64,000 nt of DNA from Artemia franciscana. Its lineage: Eukaryota > Arthropoda > Branchiopoda > Anostraca > Artemiidae. Below, one piece after another: positions 22,950 through 38,461 of this stretch (positions within the stretch are counted from its first letter, which is position 1; the number at the start of each line of letters is the position of its first letter). The stretch lies in contig NW_027062908.1 of the NCBI RefSeq assembly GCF_032884065.1, positions 1 to 64,000 of the forward strand, written 5' to 3'. A program made the translations under genes and the position numbers. Under the pieces are notes generated by a model that saw only the letters and a list, made by a program, of their open reading frames with translations, ran no database searches and had not been told where the DNA came from.

Positions 22950-24239
22950 CTAAAATAAAAAATATTAATCAAGAAAATACTTTTCTGAACTGTTTGGATC
23001 CAAAGAACGAGGTAAAAATTTGTAACCACCCCTACCCTCTTAGTTGTCAGGTATGGAATGTTAGGGAGTGCATCGGCCTCACCCTTCAAACGAATTAATT
23101 TTGCTTCAATTTCATGACGTTTCCTTCTCTCTATTTTGAACTGTTGTTTAACTTGCCACAAAAAGGTAATTATATACACGGCACAGGTGGAGACCCTCAG
23201 ATCAAATTCACGTCCGTTTACCTAAAATATATGGAGAAAAAAAGTAAGAGATCCTCCGTCAACGGTAGAATCCGTGGACCTTGAAAGTAAAGTCAATCCT
23301 TGAACAAATGACATTTTCATTAAAAAAAAAATGGTGGTGTTCTGTTTTAATACTATACAAAATAAATAATAATAAATAATAAAAAAAAACAAATTAAGGG
23401 TATTGCAAAGTGAACTGCATATTGTTCAAGTTATTTAACTGATAATAAATTTCTATGATGATTATTTGGAGGGTGAAAGCTAACAGCGACTTCCGCATTA
23501 AGCAACGTACATGGAAAAAAATATTTATAAATACAAAAGTAAAATTTACTTTATTTTTGTTAGAAAGGCAAAAACAAGTTATCACACTTAAGATTTTAAA
23601 AAAACATATTATCATTGGCTCTTATTGGCTATTATTATCCCACGTTATTGGCTCTTTGTAATATCAGGCAACACAGTAAAACTGGGGTATCTTAACTTCT
23701 AAATGCGTTGCCAAGATATACTCTAAAGTCTCAGCAAAACAACCTCCTCGTAGTTGCCAGACATTGGGTGTTACGGTGTGTGTCAATCTCGCCCCTCCAA
23801 CTAAGTTGAATTTTTGGCGTTTATGAAGTTTAAGATAAAAAGTGCTTTACTCTTTCTCATAAAAACGGGTCAATATTTAAAAAAAAAAATACGTTTTAAC
23901 ATAAACCTTTTCAAACATAAACACTTTAGGAAATGGAAGTACCTTTAACAGGGCCAAATCAAGAAGAAGGGAGGAGGGATTGCTCCACTTAAATTTAGTG
24001 TTTGGGCTAAATAAGCGAAACTACCATGAATGGATTTATAATCTCAATTAGGGCATTTGAAGGTATTTCCAAGGTACTTTTTCAACTGTACTTGGCCTAT
24101 CTCACTTGCACTAAAAATTGAGGCACTTGAAAGATTCTACGAGAAGAGCCCTAATTTTGGAAATGAAAGTCAAAGTTAAATTAAAATTCAGCGCCACATT
24201 GCCAAGGCACACAGCTTCTAAGCAGTTTTGCGACTCCAA
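22950..24239. other. Intron sequence without supported features
   Basis: A minus-strand open stretch at 22970-23179 looks protein-like, but the splice chain bypasses it (see rejected items). A weakly similar stretch occurs near 23730-23830, so it is probably an old repeat. Confidence 0.45.
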
Positions 24240-25170
24240 TCACCTTATTTATGTTTGGTCGGTAAATATCAAATTTCATTAAGGTCCGATCACCCATTCG
24301 TAAGTTAAAAATACCTCATTTTTTTCCTCTCCCTCTAGCCCCCTAGATGGTCGAACCGGGGAAACGACTGTTACCGAGTCAATTTATGCAGGTCCCTGAC
24401 ACGCCTACAATTTTCATCGTCCTAGCACGTCCAGAAGCACCGAACTCGCCAAAGCACAGGAAATCCCCCCCCCACTCCGTTCCAATTATGTCAATCACGT
24501 ATCTAGAACTTGTGCTTATTCTTCCCATCAAGTTTCATCCCGATCTCTCCACTCTAAGCGTTTTCCAAGATTTCCAGTTTCCAAGATTTCTGTTTCCCCC
24601 TCCAGCCCCCTAAGTCCCCGGATCCAATCCGAATTGAAAATGGAGCATCTGAGACATAAGATCTTTCTGTTTGTCAAGTTTCAATAAGATCCGATCACCC
24701 ATTCGTAAGATGAAGATACCACAATTTTTGCGCTTTCCAAGATTTCCGGTTTCCCCCTCCAACTCCCCCCAATGTCACTGGATCTGGTTGGGATTTAAAA
24801 TAAGAGCTCTGATTTTTCTAAACATCAAATTTCATTAAGATATGATTACCCGTTCGTAAGTAACAAATTGCTCATTTTCTAATTTTTCAGAATTCCCCCC
24901 CAACTCCCCCAAAGAGAACGGATTCGGTCCGATTATGTCAGTCACGCATCCTGGACTTTTTGTACTTATTCGTCCCACCAAGTTTCATCCTGATCTATCC
25001 ACTCTAGGTGTTTTCCAAGATTACTGGTCCCTCCCTCCCCCCAACTCCCCCCAATGACACTGGAGCCGATCAGGATTTAAAATAAGACATCTGAGTTGCG
25101 AGGTTCTTCTAAATATGAAATTTCGTTAAGATCTGATCCCTCTTTCGTAAGTTAAAAATACCCAACAACA
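24240..25170 (-). mobile_element. Rep-B element, partial copy
   Basis: Repeated blocks such as 'atcaaatttcattaagatc', 'gatcacccattcgtaag' and 'aaaataagagctctga' match Rep-B in the same orientation as the copy at 53912-56379. Neither terminal inverted repeat is present. Confidence 0.7.
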
Positions 25171-26272
25171 TGGATTGACAATCCTTCCATGATTATGTTT
25201 CAACCAACATGCCTGCCTTTCAGCAAAAAATGGCAGGGAGAGAGGGGTTGTTTGGGAGGGGAAGTGCAGTGTCCCACCTTGAGTTACCAATCATACAGTT
25301 AGCATTGTTTAGGCAATATATCACTGATTATAAAAAAATATTATTTTGACTACTAAAAAACTTTAGAATCTAGTGTCGGCGTACAAAAAAATCACCTTTT
25401 TCCCCTAATACATCACGCATTGTTCTGGAGAAAAACTAAATATTTCAAATTTTGATCCAATTCAAATAAAATTCTAATATTCGTTTTTAATTCGTTCTGG
25501 AGTTGTCTTGATTCTTACTCAAAAACCATGAAAAACCACGTCAACCTGAAAAATATCCTTTTATTTTCAATATGCTCAAAAGTATATAATGTATTTTGAA
25601 ATATTGAATTTATTCACAAGAATTAAGATATGGATTCTCAAAAACTACAATTCCATTTCAAGCAAAACTCCCCTTTCCAATTTCAAATGCTGGACCAGTT
25701 TAGTGTTGATTAATTTAAGCACCATCTAATGGGTGCACAATTTTATTTAGATCAGTTTAATGGTTTATCAAATTTCTTCAATCTAGTCATGTTGAATGTG
25801 TTACAGTATTTTTTAATTATCCATATAATTCATGATGTTCATGGAATTTATACCCCTTAACTTTGTTATTATTATTTTGCCTTTTGTGCTAACATATGTT
25901 TTTTCAGCAAGTATATTTGTTTTATACATTGCAGTGACAAGAAATTTGCTTTAAGCTCGACGAAGGAGGACTTATTAGATGTTTTCCAGAGGAACTGTGT
26001 ACGGATTAGTTCGGGTACGCGCCTGACTGACCGTATTTCAAAAAGTAATCTGTACAAAAAATGTGTTTCTATCCTGCTTTCTAGGGCTATAATGTCAGGC
26101 CGAAGAATTTAAGGGAAATTGCAAATCCTTTGAAGGGCATAAAGAGGGAGGCTCAAATAGATTGGGATGGAGGATGCGCGTGGGTCGCTGTGTTGGTCTC
26201 AGGCTGCTTGGTGCTGCAGTGAGTTGTTAGTAGTAGTAGCATAAATTTATAAATAAGATAAGAAAAACTCAC
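25171..26272. other. Intron sequence without recognisable features
   Basis: AT-rich sequence up to the donor of the next exon. Nothing further could be supported. Confidence 0.5.
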
Positions 26273-26575
26273 CTTTTCAATTTCATCTAATATATCGCAC
26301 ACAATCTTCATGGCTCGACTCTGGTGCATCAAGCAAGACTGACAATAAATAGACAGGCATCCATCACATTGGGGCATAGGCCCAGAAAAATCACTCAATG
26401 GCAGGTCAATTCTTTCATACTTGAAGTTCAAAAGCTTATCAATAATTGGGCTGACTTTCTCCCTTTCGCTTGATAAATATTCATGCTGCTCTGATATAGT
26501 TCGTCCATTATGCCATGCCTGTAGCTCAAGCCAAAGATTGTCTCTGTAGTTTGGATATGTAGAATCTTCACTAAT
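26273..26575 (-). CDS. MAP3K4: MAP3K4/MEKK4 ortholog, internal exon
   Basis: This exon encodes 101 residues in phase 0 at both ends: acceptor 'cttgtag|ATTAGTG', donor 'GAAAAG|gtgagttt'. The core NLWLELQAWHNGRTI matches vertebrate ELIWLELQAWHAGRTI almost residue for residue. SPIIDKLLNFKYE parallels PDIINEILTFKVD, and the end DILDEIEK parallels IMELLEY. A cysteine-rich insert (CDGC...CQSC within GPMPQCDGCLSIYCQSCL) is not something I recall in the vertebrate protein. Its CxxC pairs could bind a metal, but that is a guess. Confidence 0.94.
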
Positions 26576-26635
26576 CTACAAGTTTGAAATACATTAATAC
26601 GAAGAACGACATACAAATTTAAAATACATGCATAT

Positions 26636-28320
<1,685 letters not shown>

Positions 28321-28697
28321 CTGTCGATTATAAACCTTGGTCTCAGACCTATGCTCATTTCCCAATTTGATTAGCAATGAAAAAACGCTGAAAAATTCGT
28401 TCCGATCATTTTTCGCACTGGTCCGTCCTCCGGAAGACCTGGGTTTCCCCCCAATGTCTCGGTAAATCAACTTGTCTGACATAACTAACGACCGTGGACT
28501 TAACTTGTTATCTTGCACGTCACTGTTCAAAGAGCTAGGCCTCATGTCATCATTTTGAATGTCTTGGTCAGGTGTCCCAGTATGTGGACTCGGATACCCA
28601 GAGTCCCCAAAAGCAGGGATCAGGCTCATATCCGATTTTGCTCTTCGTAGATTTCGCAGAGGCACTGAGGAAATACTCGGAGTTGCCATGGTAATAT
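28321..28697 (-). CDS. MAP3K4: MAP3K4/MEKK4 ortholog, N-terminal region exon
   Basis: This exon encodes about 125 residues. The acceptor is 'attacag|ATATTACC' with two bases completing an Asp codon, and the donor is 'CGACAG|gttagt' in phase 0. The first part is a Ser/Pro/Asp-rich linker. The end, NEFFSVFSLLIKLGNEHRSE, parallels vertebrate KFFETLRLLLKLTSVSKKK, the start of the conserved N-terminal helical domain that leads into WLELQAWH of the next exon. A Met codon lies six bases into the exon. It cannot be excluded as an alternative start, but the upstream exon at 40678 fits its phase. Confidence 0.85.
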
Positions 28698-29409
28698 CTG
28701 TAATTTCAAATAAGATATGACTCTGTTTTGTCATATCTGAGCTTTGATAATAAGAAAAATTTGATATGAAAAACAAGCTGGCTGAACACCTTGCCACTGG
28801 ACCATGATTAAATGAGGAGAGAGAATGTAGATTAGTAATTCTGTGGTTTGAGGTGGAATTGAAAATTGAATTCTCCGCAAAATCCGAAACCAGGGAATGC
28901 CCCCAAATCTTAATCCCAAATATAAGCCTTAAAAAAGCTAATTGCGTTGGGTTTGAATTGGTTTTTAAGGGTCTGTTACAACGTGCTTACCTGCTGATAA
29001 TCAATAATATTAGCTTTAAAACTGCTTTAGACATCATTTTCACTAAAAAGAAAAAACACATATAACATCCAGATTTCATGGAAAAAGATTTAATTGTCTT
29101 CAAAAGGGAATTTAAACATCAAATTATTTCTTATCTTACCAGCTAAATTACACCACATTTAGGTACCAAAGATCTCACAACCTTGAATTGATGGAATGAA
29201 AATTTCTTAGCCAGTCTACAATTGAGCCAAAAGTTCAAAGTCACATTTTCTTGTGAAAAAAAACGTAAAATAAAATAGGAGAATCGTTTCCTACTAAGCT
29301 GGACAGGAGAGACAAGAAAATTACGAGCAAACAGTCGTGGGATCAAAGTTGATCCAAACAACCAAACTTAAGTTCTTCCCGAAAAGTAGTGGTTTAATTT
29401 ACATATCAT
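28698..29409. other. Intron sequence without recognisable features
   Basis: Sequence between the exon and the hAT element. Nothing could be supported. Confidence 0.5.
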
Positions 29410-29829
29410 GTCGGTCGCAGGGTTGCCAAAACTTTTTGGGACTAAAGTGTCAAATTCAGCAAAAAAGGAACACTTTTAGTGTCCTCCTAGAAAATTAGCC
29501 AATATACTTTAAAAGTTGACAAAAAAAGGCTTTAAATGGTTTTCTCGCAACTCCAGAGCCGGATTTGCGTTCTTCTTTTTCAAGTAAAAGCAAAGCGGTT
29601 CTTCAAATAAGTAAAGTCCCATTTAAAACCTCAAATCGCCTTATACGCCAAGAAGAAAAAGAATTTAGTACAATTTCTCTGGTTCTCTCGAACCTTCGGT
29701 TGTAATAGTTATTCTTCTTCCGAAAACTCAGTAAAGCCCGACAGTTTTTCGTTTTCGTTGTCTTTGGAAAAAAATTAGAAAGTGCAGTCTTATTTCAGGA
29801 GCTGCAGAAAATTTTGAGTCATTTGTGTT

Positions 29830-32790
29830 GCGTTTGCGGTTTTACAGGAACGTAAAGAAATGTTGGAGTACAACTAAGATGAATGACAAATTGTGTTGTT
29901 TAGTTTATGTGTTTTCAGCCAAAATGTCTACTCTGTACGGCGATAAAACAAAAACGGCGATAAAACCTGTCTTCACTATGAGCCGCCCCAGCCGTCTCGG
30001 CCGAAAAACGCCATAACGAAGACAGGGCTTAAAATATTTGTGCCAGCAGACAGCAGATACGATGTCTGTCACTGCCGACACGGCTTAATTGCCCTCGCTC
30101 CCTCTTTTCCTTCAGTAGCATATCAGATCTTCTACAAAATTTTGTCTACCATTTCCCACAGACTGGGGCTTAATCATTTTAAGCCAGATTGGGCAAAGGT
30201 GGTATTCCTCTATCTCATGGTGGAGGAGTGGCTTTTTTTGTAAGTGTACCCTCCCAAATCGGATTCTTTCATCTCCTGAAATAGAGAACAACTCAAAAAC
30301 TGAAGTTTTATGGCTCTGGACCAGACCCAAAAACCTCCCAAAAGACGTATCTTGCATGATTTTTTGTATTATTTATTACCCTCCTCGTAGTGGATTTAAG
30401 AAGGAGCTGACGGCATATCTGCAATTTTATAATGGCAGAATTTGCCGCAAGTACCCCTTTGCTGCAATTACATTATGTGGTGATTTTAATGAGCTAGACC
30501 AAAAGTGGCTTAGCGCTGCTCTTAGTCTTGATCAGGTTGTCAGGTCGCCTACACGCAGTTATAAAACCCTAGACTTGATTTTTACCAAAATTGAAGATTA
30601 CTATTTTGCCCCAAAAATTGCCCTTCCATTTGGGACAAGTGACCATCTATGAATCTTTTGGACCTCTTTATCATCCTTTCCCCCTAAACCATTGATTAGT
30701 TATTGAAACAGGCCCATTACTGACGAGAAGATTTCCCATTTCAAAGTAAAACTTAACTCCAAATCCTGGGCCAATATCCTATGTCTTACTAATGGTGATG
30801 AAATGACTTCTGAGTTTTCAGCAGAACTTTTCCAGTTATACTGTGACACGTTTCTAGTGAAAAAAGTCAATCGCAAATCCACTTGTAAACCATGGATAGA
30901 TAAAAAAAATGTGTGCCTAATAAATGAATGCGATAGACTCTTTAAGGAAGGATTTTTCCAAGAATCTCGAAAACTTCGAAACATTGTTATTAGTGAAATC
31001 TGTTAGCGAGAAAAGAGCACAGTGCTCACGTGCTCAATAAGTTACTGTATTCTAACCCTAAGAATTTCCACAAATGTATCCAAGATCTCATGGGAAAGGT
31101 CTCTTCTAAGTTTCTCTTGCTGGATAGTAATGGCGACCCTGTGACTGCGGACATCATAAATGATTATTTTGCTTCAACTTGTAAAGCTCACCCGCCACTC
31201 CAAAATACACCGGCCAACAGTGCAGTGAGTGAAATTCCTGTGATTGAAATACATCAGACTCAGCTTAAACTCGAAAATCTTGATACAAATAAGTCAGTGT
31301 ACCCAGGTGATATCCCTACCAAATTGAGTGTGAAATGTGCCCCTTATTTAAGTGTACCTCTAACTGCAATTTTTAACCAATGTTTTGTAGATGGTATTTT
31401 TCCAGTGTGTTTTAAGCGAGCTATTATGTCACCTACACCGAAAAACAAGACCCCAAAAGTTCCCTCCGACTTAGACCAATATCAAAAACCTCTATTTTCT
31501 CTAAAATTTTTGAAAGTTTTATTTACAATTTCCTCTTTGACGATATTCAAGATCAAATTAATCCAAATCAGTTTAGCTTAAGGCCGAATCATATCACCAC
31601 CCATTGTTTATGTTATATACTTGACACTGTTTTCAAACATCTTGAGTTAAGTAGTTCCTACGTTGAGGCTGTTTTTGCTGATATTAGCAAAGCCTTTGAC
31701 AACTTGGATCATCAGACAGTTACTGATAATGCAAGGGCTTTAGGTGTCAGAGATTTTGTTTTACGTATGGTAGCTAGTTTTTTGTCTGATCGTGAGCAAT
31801 GTGTAGTCCTCCCTAACGGAGATTCATCAGGTTTTACCTAGATTTCCTGTAGAGCACCCCAAGGGACTAAATTGAATCCTTTAGTATTTTTAATTGTTTT
31901 TAACAATGTTTTACCAAACTTTGACAACACTTTTAAATTTGCAGAATAATTGACATTAATTAACCTTTGTCAAACCCCTAACACTTTGGGCGTTAAACTT
32001 GAATCACTCATTAACAACTTAAAGAACGACCTTGACAATGTTAAACTCATTCTAAGCACACTGAAAAGCAATTTAATGCTATTCTCCTTTTTAAAAAATG
32101 TACCCCCAATCAATAATTACCTTTGCATTCCAAATTTAAACATGGTTAAGCTGCTTGGATTGCATTTCGACAATGACCTTAAATGAAATCTCACTCTTTT
32201 CACTTATTTAAAACAGGCGGTTTCCTCCTTAAATATTTCTCCCTTCTCAAACGGTTCTCAAATCAATCAAGAACCTTAAAATAATGTATTTTTCTTATAC
32301 AAGACCTTGTCTTGAATGCGCTTGCCCTGTCTGACACCCTGGGTTAACCACATCCCAATGTTCCAAAATTGAAAGCATTCAAAAAAGAGCTATAAAATCT
32401 ATACTGGGGACGTCCTATACTACTTACGATGAAGGTTTGGCTAGACTTGAACTCACTACATTTGAATCACAACGTCACTTCCTTACCATGAACTTTGGGC
32501 ACAAGTGCCTTAGTTCTGACTATCATAGACGTTTTCTTCTCCCCTTCAAAGAATACCCCCTAATCCTTCCTAATGCAAGACTTAGTGCTTGTAGAGCTCC
32601 AAATACCCAACTTGACTTGTGTCCCCAATTGTTGACCATGAGGTACAAAAACTCTTTCGTTCCCTATTTTGTTTCACATTTTAATAATTGATATAACTTT
32701 GTAACTATGTTTATCCCTTAACATTTATTTTACCATTGTATTTGTTCTGACGTGCTTATGCTTTAATGCAGAACTAAACTTTAATGCAGA
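29830..32790 (+). mobile_element. CR1/Jockey-like LINE, decayed, nested in hAT
   Basis: Successive broken frames encode an AP-endonuclease part and then a reverse transcriptase. The endonuclease shows IIYYPPRSG, TLCGDFNELD, VVRSPTRSYKTLDLIFTK and FGTSDHL. The RT shows VFADISKAFDNLDH at about 31650-31700 and APQGTKLNPLVF at about 31855. The catalytic FADD is lost: the frame reads FKFAE and then stops. The C-terminal part ends at 32691. It has many stops and frameshifts and is inactive. The 3' end carries a short direct repeat 'ctttaatgcagaa' near 32760-32790. The left boundary is approximate. Confidence 0.82.
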
Positions 32791-33039
32791 ATTCCTGTAC
32801 AAGAAATCTGTTCAAATCTTCAGCTTTCATTTTTGAAAAAAAAAATGAATTTCTAGTGGTTAACCATTTTGGAGAAAAAAACCTCGGCTACATCAATCTG
32901 ATTTCCGTTATTTGGTTTTCTGATTGGTCAGCAAATAGGTCAGGTTCAGATTCATTCTATATTTTCTCCTCCTTGTCGTCAGCCTTGCAGTACCACCTCG
33001 AAAAGTTGTTAAGTAATATTGGCGAAATCTGAGACCGAT

Positions 33040-34152
33040 CCACCAACGCAGCGCTACGAGTAACCATCTGCTTTACATGCATGAGGAAATCCACAGTTTT
33101 TATTTCCAACCGATTTCGCAAGTTAGTTTTAATGTTTGTTAGTTGAGAAAATTATCTTTCGGCACCAGCACTTGAGTGAGGTAACGCGCACAAGTTCAAC
33201 ATAAAGGTTTATAGTTCAAAGAATTTGGGAGTGCCGTCAGGATTCTTCCCATCTAACAAGAGCTTCCATAACTAAGATGATGAGGAAACTAGCTCTTCAC
33301 CACCAGACTTCAGGCTCATTTCTTCTTTGGAATCTGGCAGGCTCAGGCACTGGTTTTCTAGAGTGTCTCTAGCAGACTCTATCTCGCTCTGACTTTTCTC
33401 CAGGAGTTTGCTAAATCTGATGGTTCTAATGGACTAATCATTTCAACAGTTCCATTCATGGCAACTTTCGGGTCTAAATACTCGAGAGCTTGTAACGTCT
33501 TATCTTTATGATTAACCCACTTTCTCATCTGCTTCACCAGTTTGACGTAGAATCCCAAGCAAGTCAGCCTAAACTGTTCAACAGCTTTCCCTGATGCTCC
33601 TTCTTCATTCACTTAAGCTTCTGTGTTGGGACCACACAACACATCTTTCACATCTTTGTAGCTTCAGGGATCAAGAGGCAACTCAAAAGCATCACTTCTG
33701 TTCAGGATTTCTAGTTTAATGAAGCATCTCATGATCACTTTCAATGTCGATCTGAAGCTTGTTATCAAAGTGTGGATCATTGTGTCCCCAGACTGGAACT
33801 GTACGTTTAATGTATTTACCTTGCCAAGCACAGAAGCCAGAAAGTACAGATATGCCTTAGTTGTAGGCTCTTTCATGTAGGCTTGAATCTTGGATGCCTT
33901 ATCTTTTGAAGCCTTGTCTGTAAAGGGTTCCTTTGACTGTTTCACAAAAAAGGTAACCAGGGGTGACCACACTGCATGTGATTGGGTAGGTACAATTTTG
34001 CCAATTTGCTTATGAAATGGCTTGGAAGCTTGGTTGGTTTCGATAACAGTCTTCTGTTTCTGCTTTAAACAGTCCACCAGGTTACAGAATGTAAAGCAAA
34101 ACATTTTTCGCTGTTGTTCTTGCATCCTTTCATCACTTTGGGCAAAAAGCAC
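33040..34152 (-). pseudogene. hAT transposase remnant
   Basis: Reading leftwards from 34152, about 160 codons are open and contain KASKIQAYMKEPTTKAYLYF and KVNTLNVQFQSGDTMIHTL, typical of the central hAT transposase core. After breaks, 33612-33379 encodes LTCLGFYVKLVKQMRKW...LEYLDPKVA. About 33240-33040 encodes the C-terminal dimerisation block in pieces: ALPHSSAGAER, then FSQL, then IKTNLRNRLE. Several stops interrupt it, so no active transposase is expected. It belongs to the element at 29418-34835. Confidence 0.85.
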
Positions 34153-34989
34153 ATTTTCTTAGTTAGCACTTGGCACACTAGATGTGATGTTCAGTCAATG
34201 ACAGTATTATATGTTTACAGTTACCAGATAATTTTCTTGTGGGTTAGACTGTGCCCATATGGAACAGGTCCACCCTCTCAAATGCATGTGAAACTAAACT
34301 GCATATTTACCAAAAGCTTAATGTCTTAATTCAGGAAATAAACTGAGGTTCACCCTCGTCCAAGAAATGATTAAGCAGCAGCAAATCAGATCAGGATCAG
34401 ATAGTTTGCTACTAACTACTATCCAGGCCGAACTTCTGCATACTCCTGTAGACTACAAGTCATAAAACACCCTAAGCTTTTACTTACCAGCAGCAATATG
34501 CTTGCTTCAGTTTTTTATCAAAAAACTTTTTCTAAACTCTCTTGAACAAGTCACATGTTTCACCAAGTTTGAATTTTTGCGCTTTTGAAAAGAAAAGCCG
34601 TGCGGATACGATAAAAAAAATCTCTAAGACGGAAACGAACCGGAAAAGCACAAATTAAAAGCAGTTGCAGTCAAGAAAAAACTGAAAATAAATACATATG
34701 GTAGTGATTTTGAAAAAATGCCAAAAAGTGTCCTTTTTTTCAAAAAGTGGCCTTTTTTCACCCAATAGTGGCACGGTGTCACCCAGAGTGAAAAAGTGTC
34801 AAAAAAGCACTAAAAGTGTCCCTTTGGCAACCCAGGTCGGTCGACTGGCTTTCAAAAAAATTTTAAAAGAAAGCTGAACTTCAAATATGATTGGTAAAAG
34901 CTGACAAAAGTCAAATAAAAACTATCAAACAAATTTGACTAAAATTGATTGATATTACATGCAAAATTAGTATCACAGAATTGATCACT

Positions 34990-36030
34990 TCGCTTTCATT
35001 TTGCACTAATAGTCTGTTTCAGCTTCACACTCATCTTGGTTCTGCTGGCCCCCAAATACGTTCGTTTAGTTCTCACCTGAACATTATGACAGGCCGGAGA
35101 GCATCACGGCACACATCTTCGATAGGGACATCCTGTTGTTTGACAACCCGACTTGCAGTTGTGCCTGATGATACTAAGAAACCACACTGGTGCATGTTCC
35201 ACGTCTGCTATGACTAATACAAGTTTACCATCTTTAAGGTGTCAACCCAAAGTAGTAGGGTCCAGACTGGACGGATATCCAATGTGAGTGGAAAAATTCC
35301 ATGGCTGACATGAATATTAACAATGACAGTTTGTTGATGAAAACCCCTTGTCATAAGAAAAGAAACGTATCACCCTTTTAACATTATAAAGGCTGAACAG
35401 CGTCTGCTCTCCAGCTTTGAGCATTTCGTCTTTCGACACTAAGTCTTAGTTTAAAACTGAAGCAGATTCGTGAAAACGCTTATCACTGCAAGCGTAATCC
35501 CTACCAGCTTACCGAAATTTTAGATTATTGATGCAGGGCCATAACCAAGGAAGGCAGACAAGAATAAAATGTCAGCTGCAGTGTCACCAAGCCTATGCTT
35601 CAGTATTAGAATACTGAAATAATACACACTAGTCTCAATCTCGACTTAGGCAGTCGGTGTTTTCTTTTGAGTGACAGACCAGCAGAACCACCAATTCAGC
35701 ACCACTACAGATAATCCAAACTTCCGTCGTAGTCGCAATAGAAATGTATGTGTTTACAATAAAAAAAACTCGGCATCACAAGTGGCATTATTAACTCTAA
35801 TTCTCTTCTATTGAAACCGTAGTGCAGGAGGTGAAGACGAACCTCTGCAAATTGGCTTTGTTGGAAAGAAGTTTTTTTCTCCTAGCAGAAAGTTGCACGG
35901 AATATGTGAAGTTGATCTCATGAACAGAAGTTCCTTTTATTTTGTTTTTTTCCATGAGCATAATCTTTGGTCGAAGGTACACAGCCCTATTCGTCAAAGA
36001 CAACATCTACATTTTTGAAATGTTGCCTCA
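34990..36030 (-). pseudogene. Decayed copy of a widespread cysteine-rich invertebrate gene family
   Basis: On the minus strand, broken frames give in order VDVVFDE, STKDYAHGKKQ, DILFLSAFLGYGPAS, then DGKLVLVIADVEHAPVWFL and IIRHNCKSGCQTTGCPYRRC. I recall a multicopy invertebrate family of unnamed proteins with VVFDGY...STKD, AFSGCDTTS and, at the C-terminus, PAP..LL..I.CNC...C....C.C. The order and spacing agree. There are many frame breaks. Whether it is a retrocopy or part of a transposon is not known. Confidence 0.55.
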
Positions 36031-36904
36031 AGTATGTCAGTAATGATTTTCACAGATGACCCCTTAAAATTGCTCTATTTGCCATGACATCATGTACAGC
36101 AGTCATCCTCTATCAGTAACGTGGGGGCGACAAGGACTGGGGCATAGTAGGTCTGAGCCAGAGCACCCTGTATAGATTGAATTTACAAGAAATGCCTTTC
36201 AAAGATTTCTCACAACTCCAAACACAAACAGAAACAACAATTTCTAATGTTTTATGGTTTCTAATGCGTAAAAATAATGCGTATGAATTCTCAGTGTAAC
36301 ATCAATCGCAAAAAAAAGAATGTTTTGGACTCTTGGCTCGATTTCAGCCTGCCTAAGAAGTTTTGGCTTACTAGACTTTGGCAGAAGTTTTGGCCGACGT
36401 CGTAAGGTGAAACACTGTGTATGTAAGATAAGGTGCAAAACAAAATTCAATAGCATTGTTGAAGAAAAGAGTATTTTTGGGCTTTTCCAGAAAATTTGGC
36501 TTTTACGAGTATATTGTTGTTATTTTTTAGTGGGTGGGTGGGAAGGGCGAAACTGAAGTATAAAGCAACTTTAAACCTGATCTCCATTTTTAGCAAGTCA
36601 GCACGTACAGTAAAATGCCTTTAAAATCCCATTCGAAATCAAAGTTTTTTGTTCTATATTTGGGATAACATTCTAGCGTTTATTCTGGCGTTTAAGTGCG
36701 ATTTTGGGGTATTTCCCAGCTTCAGATTTTTACAGAGATTTACAGGGCTTGACCATTTTTTTATGTCACCAATTACCACATAGCCAATTAATTCTTCACG
36801 GTGAATTTTCTTATTTAACTAAAAAAAAAAACATCTTTTTGGAATATCTTGAGCATTAAAAAGCTTTGTCTTTTATTTGAGCTTTAGAATCGATCAGCTC
36901 TTTC

Positions 36905-36906
<2 letters not shown>
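36031..36906. other. Intron sequence without recognisable features
   Basis: No exon, repeat or known protein similarity could be supported. Confidence 0.5.

Positions 36907-36966
<60 letters not shown>
36907..36966. repeat. Poly(A) tract, 60 bases
   Basis: An uninterrupted A run. It may mark the tail of a plus-strand retroposed sequence, but the upstream sequence was not recognised. Confidence 0.9.
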
Positions 36967-36970
<4 letters not shown>

Positions 36971-36974
36971 AATG

Positions 36975-38458
<1,484 letters not shown>

Positions 38459-38461
<3 letters not shown>

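Larger units (their letters stand above)
29418..34835 (-). mobile_element. hAT DNA transposon, complete ends, 8-bp target duplication
   Basis: The element is flanked by an exact 8-bp duplication GTCGGTCG at 29410-29417 and 34836-34843. Its ends are CAGGGTTGCC and GGCAACCCAG, inverted repeats with one mismatch. Further subterminal 'aaaaagtgtcc'-type repeats lie inside each end. An 8-bp duplication and CAGGG-like ends are typical of hAT elements, and a decayed hAT transposase is encoded at 33040-34152. A LINE has inserted into it. The total length is 5,418 bp, roughly 2.5 kb without the LINE. It sits in a 12-kb MAP3K4 intron. Confidence 0.9.

Noticed and set aside
22910-23179. Open stretch on the minus strand with a protein-like, charged, coiled-coil-like sequence next to a MAP3K4 exon
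   Set aside because: The exons at 26273-26575 and 22639-22949 join directly in phase 0 (DEIEK|IELLYPS) in full agreement with the family, so no exon is needed between them. A diverged relative near 23730-23830 suggests a repeat.
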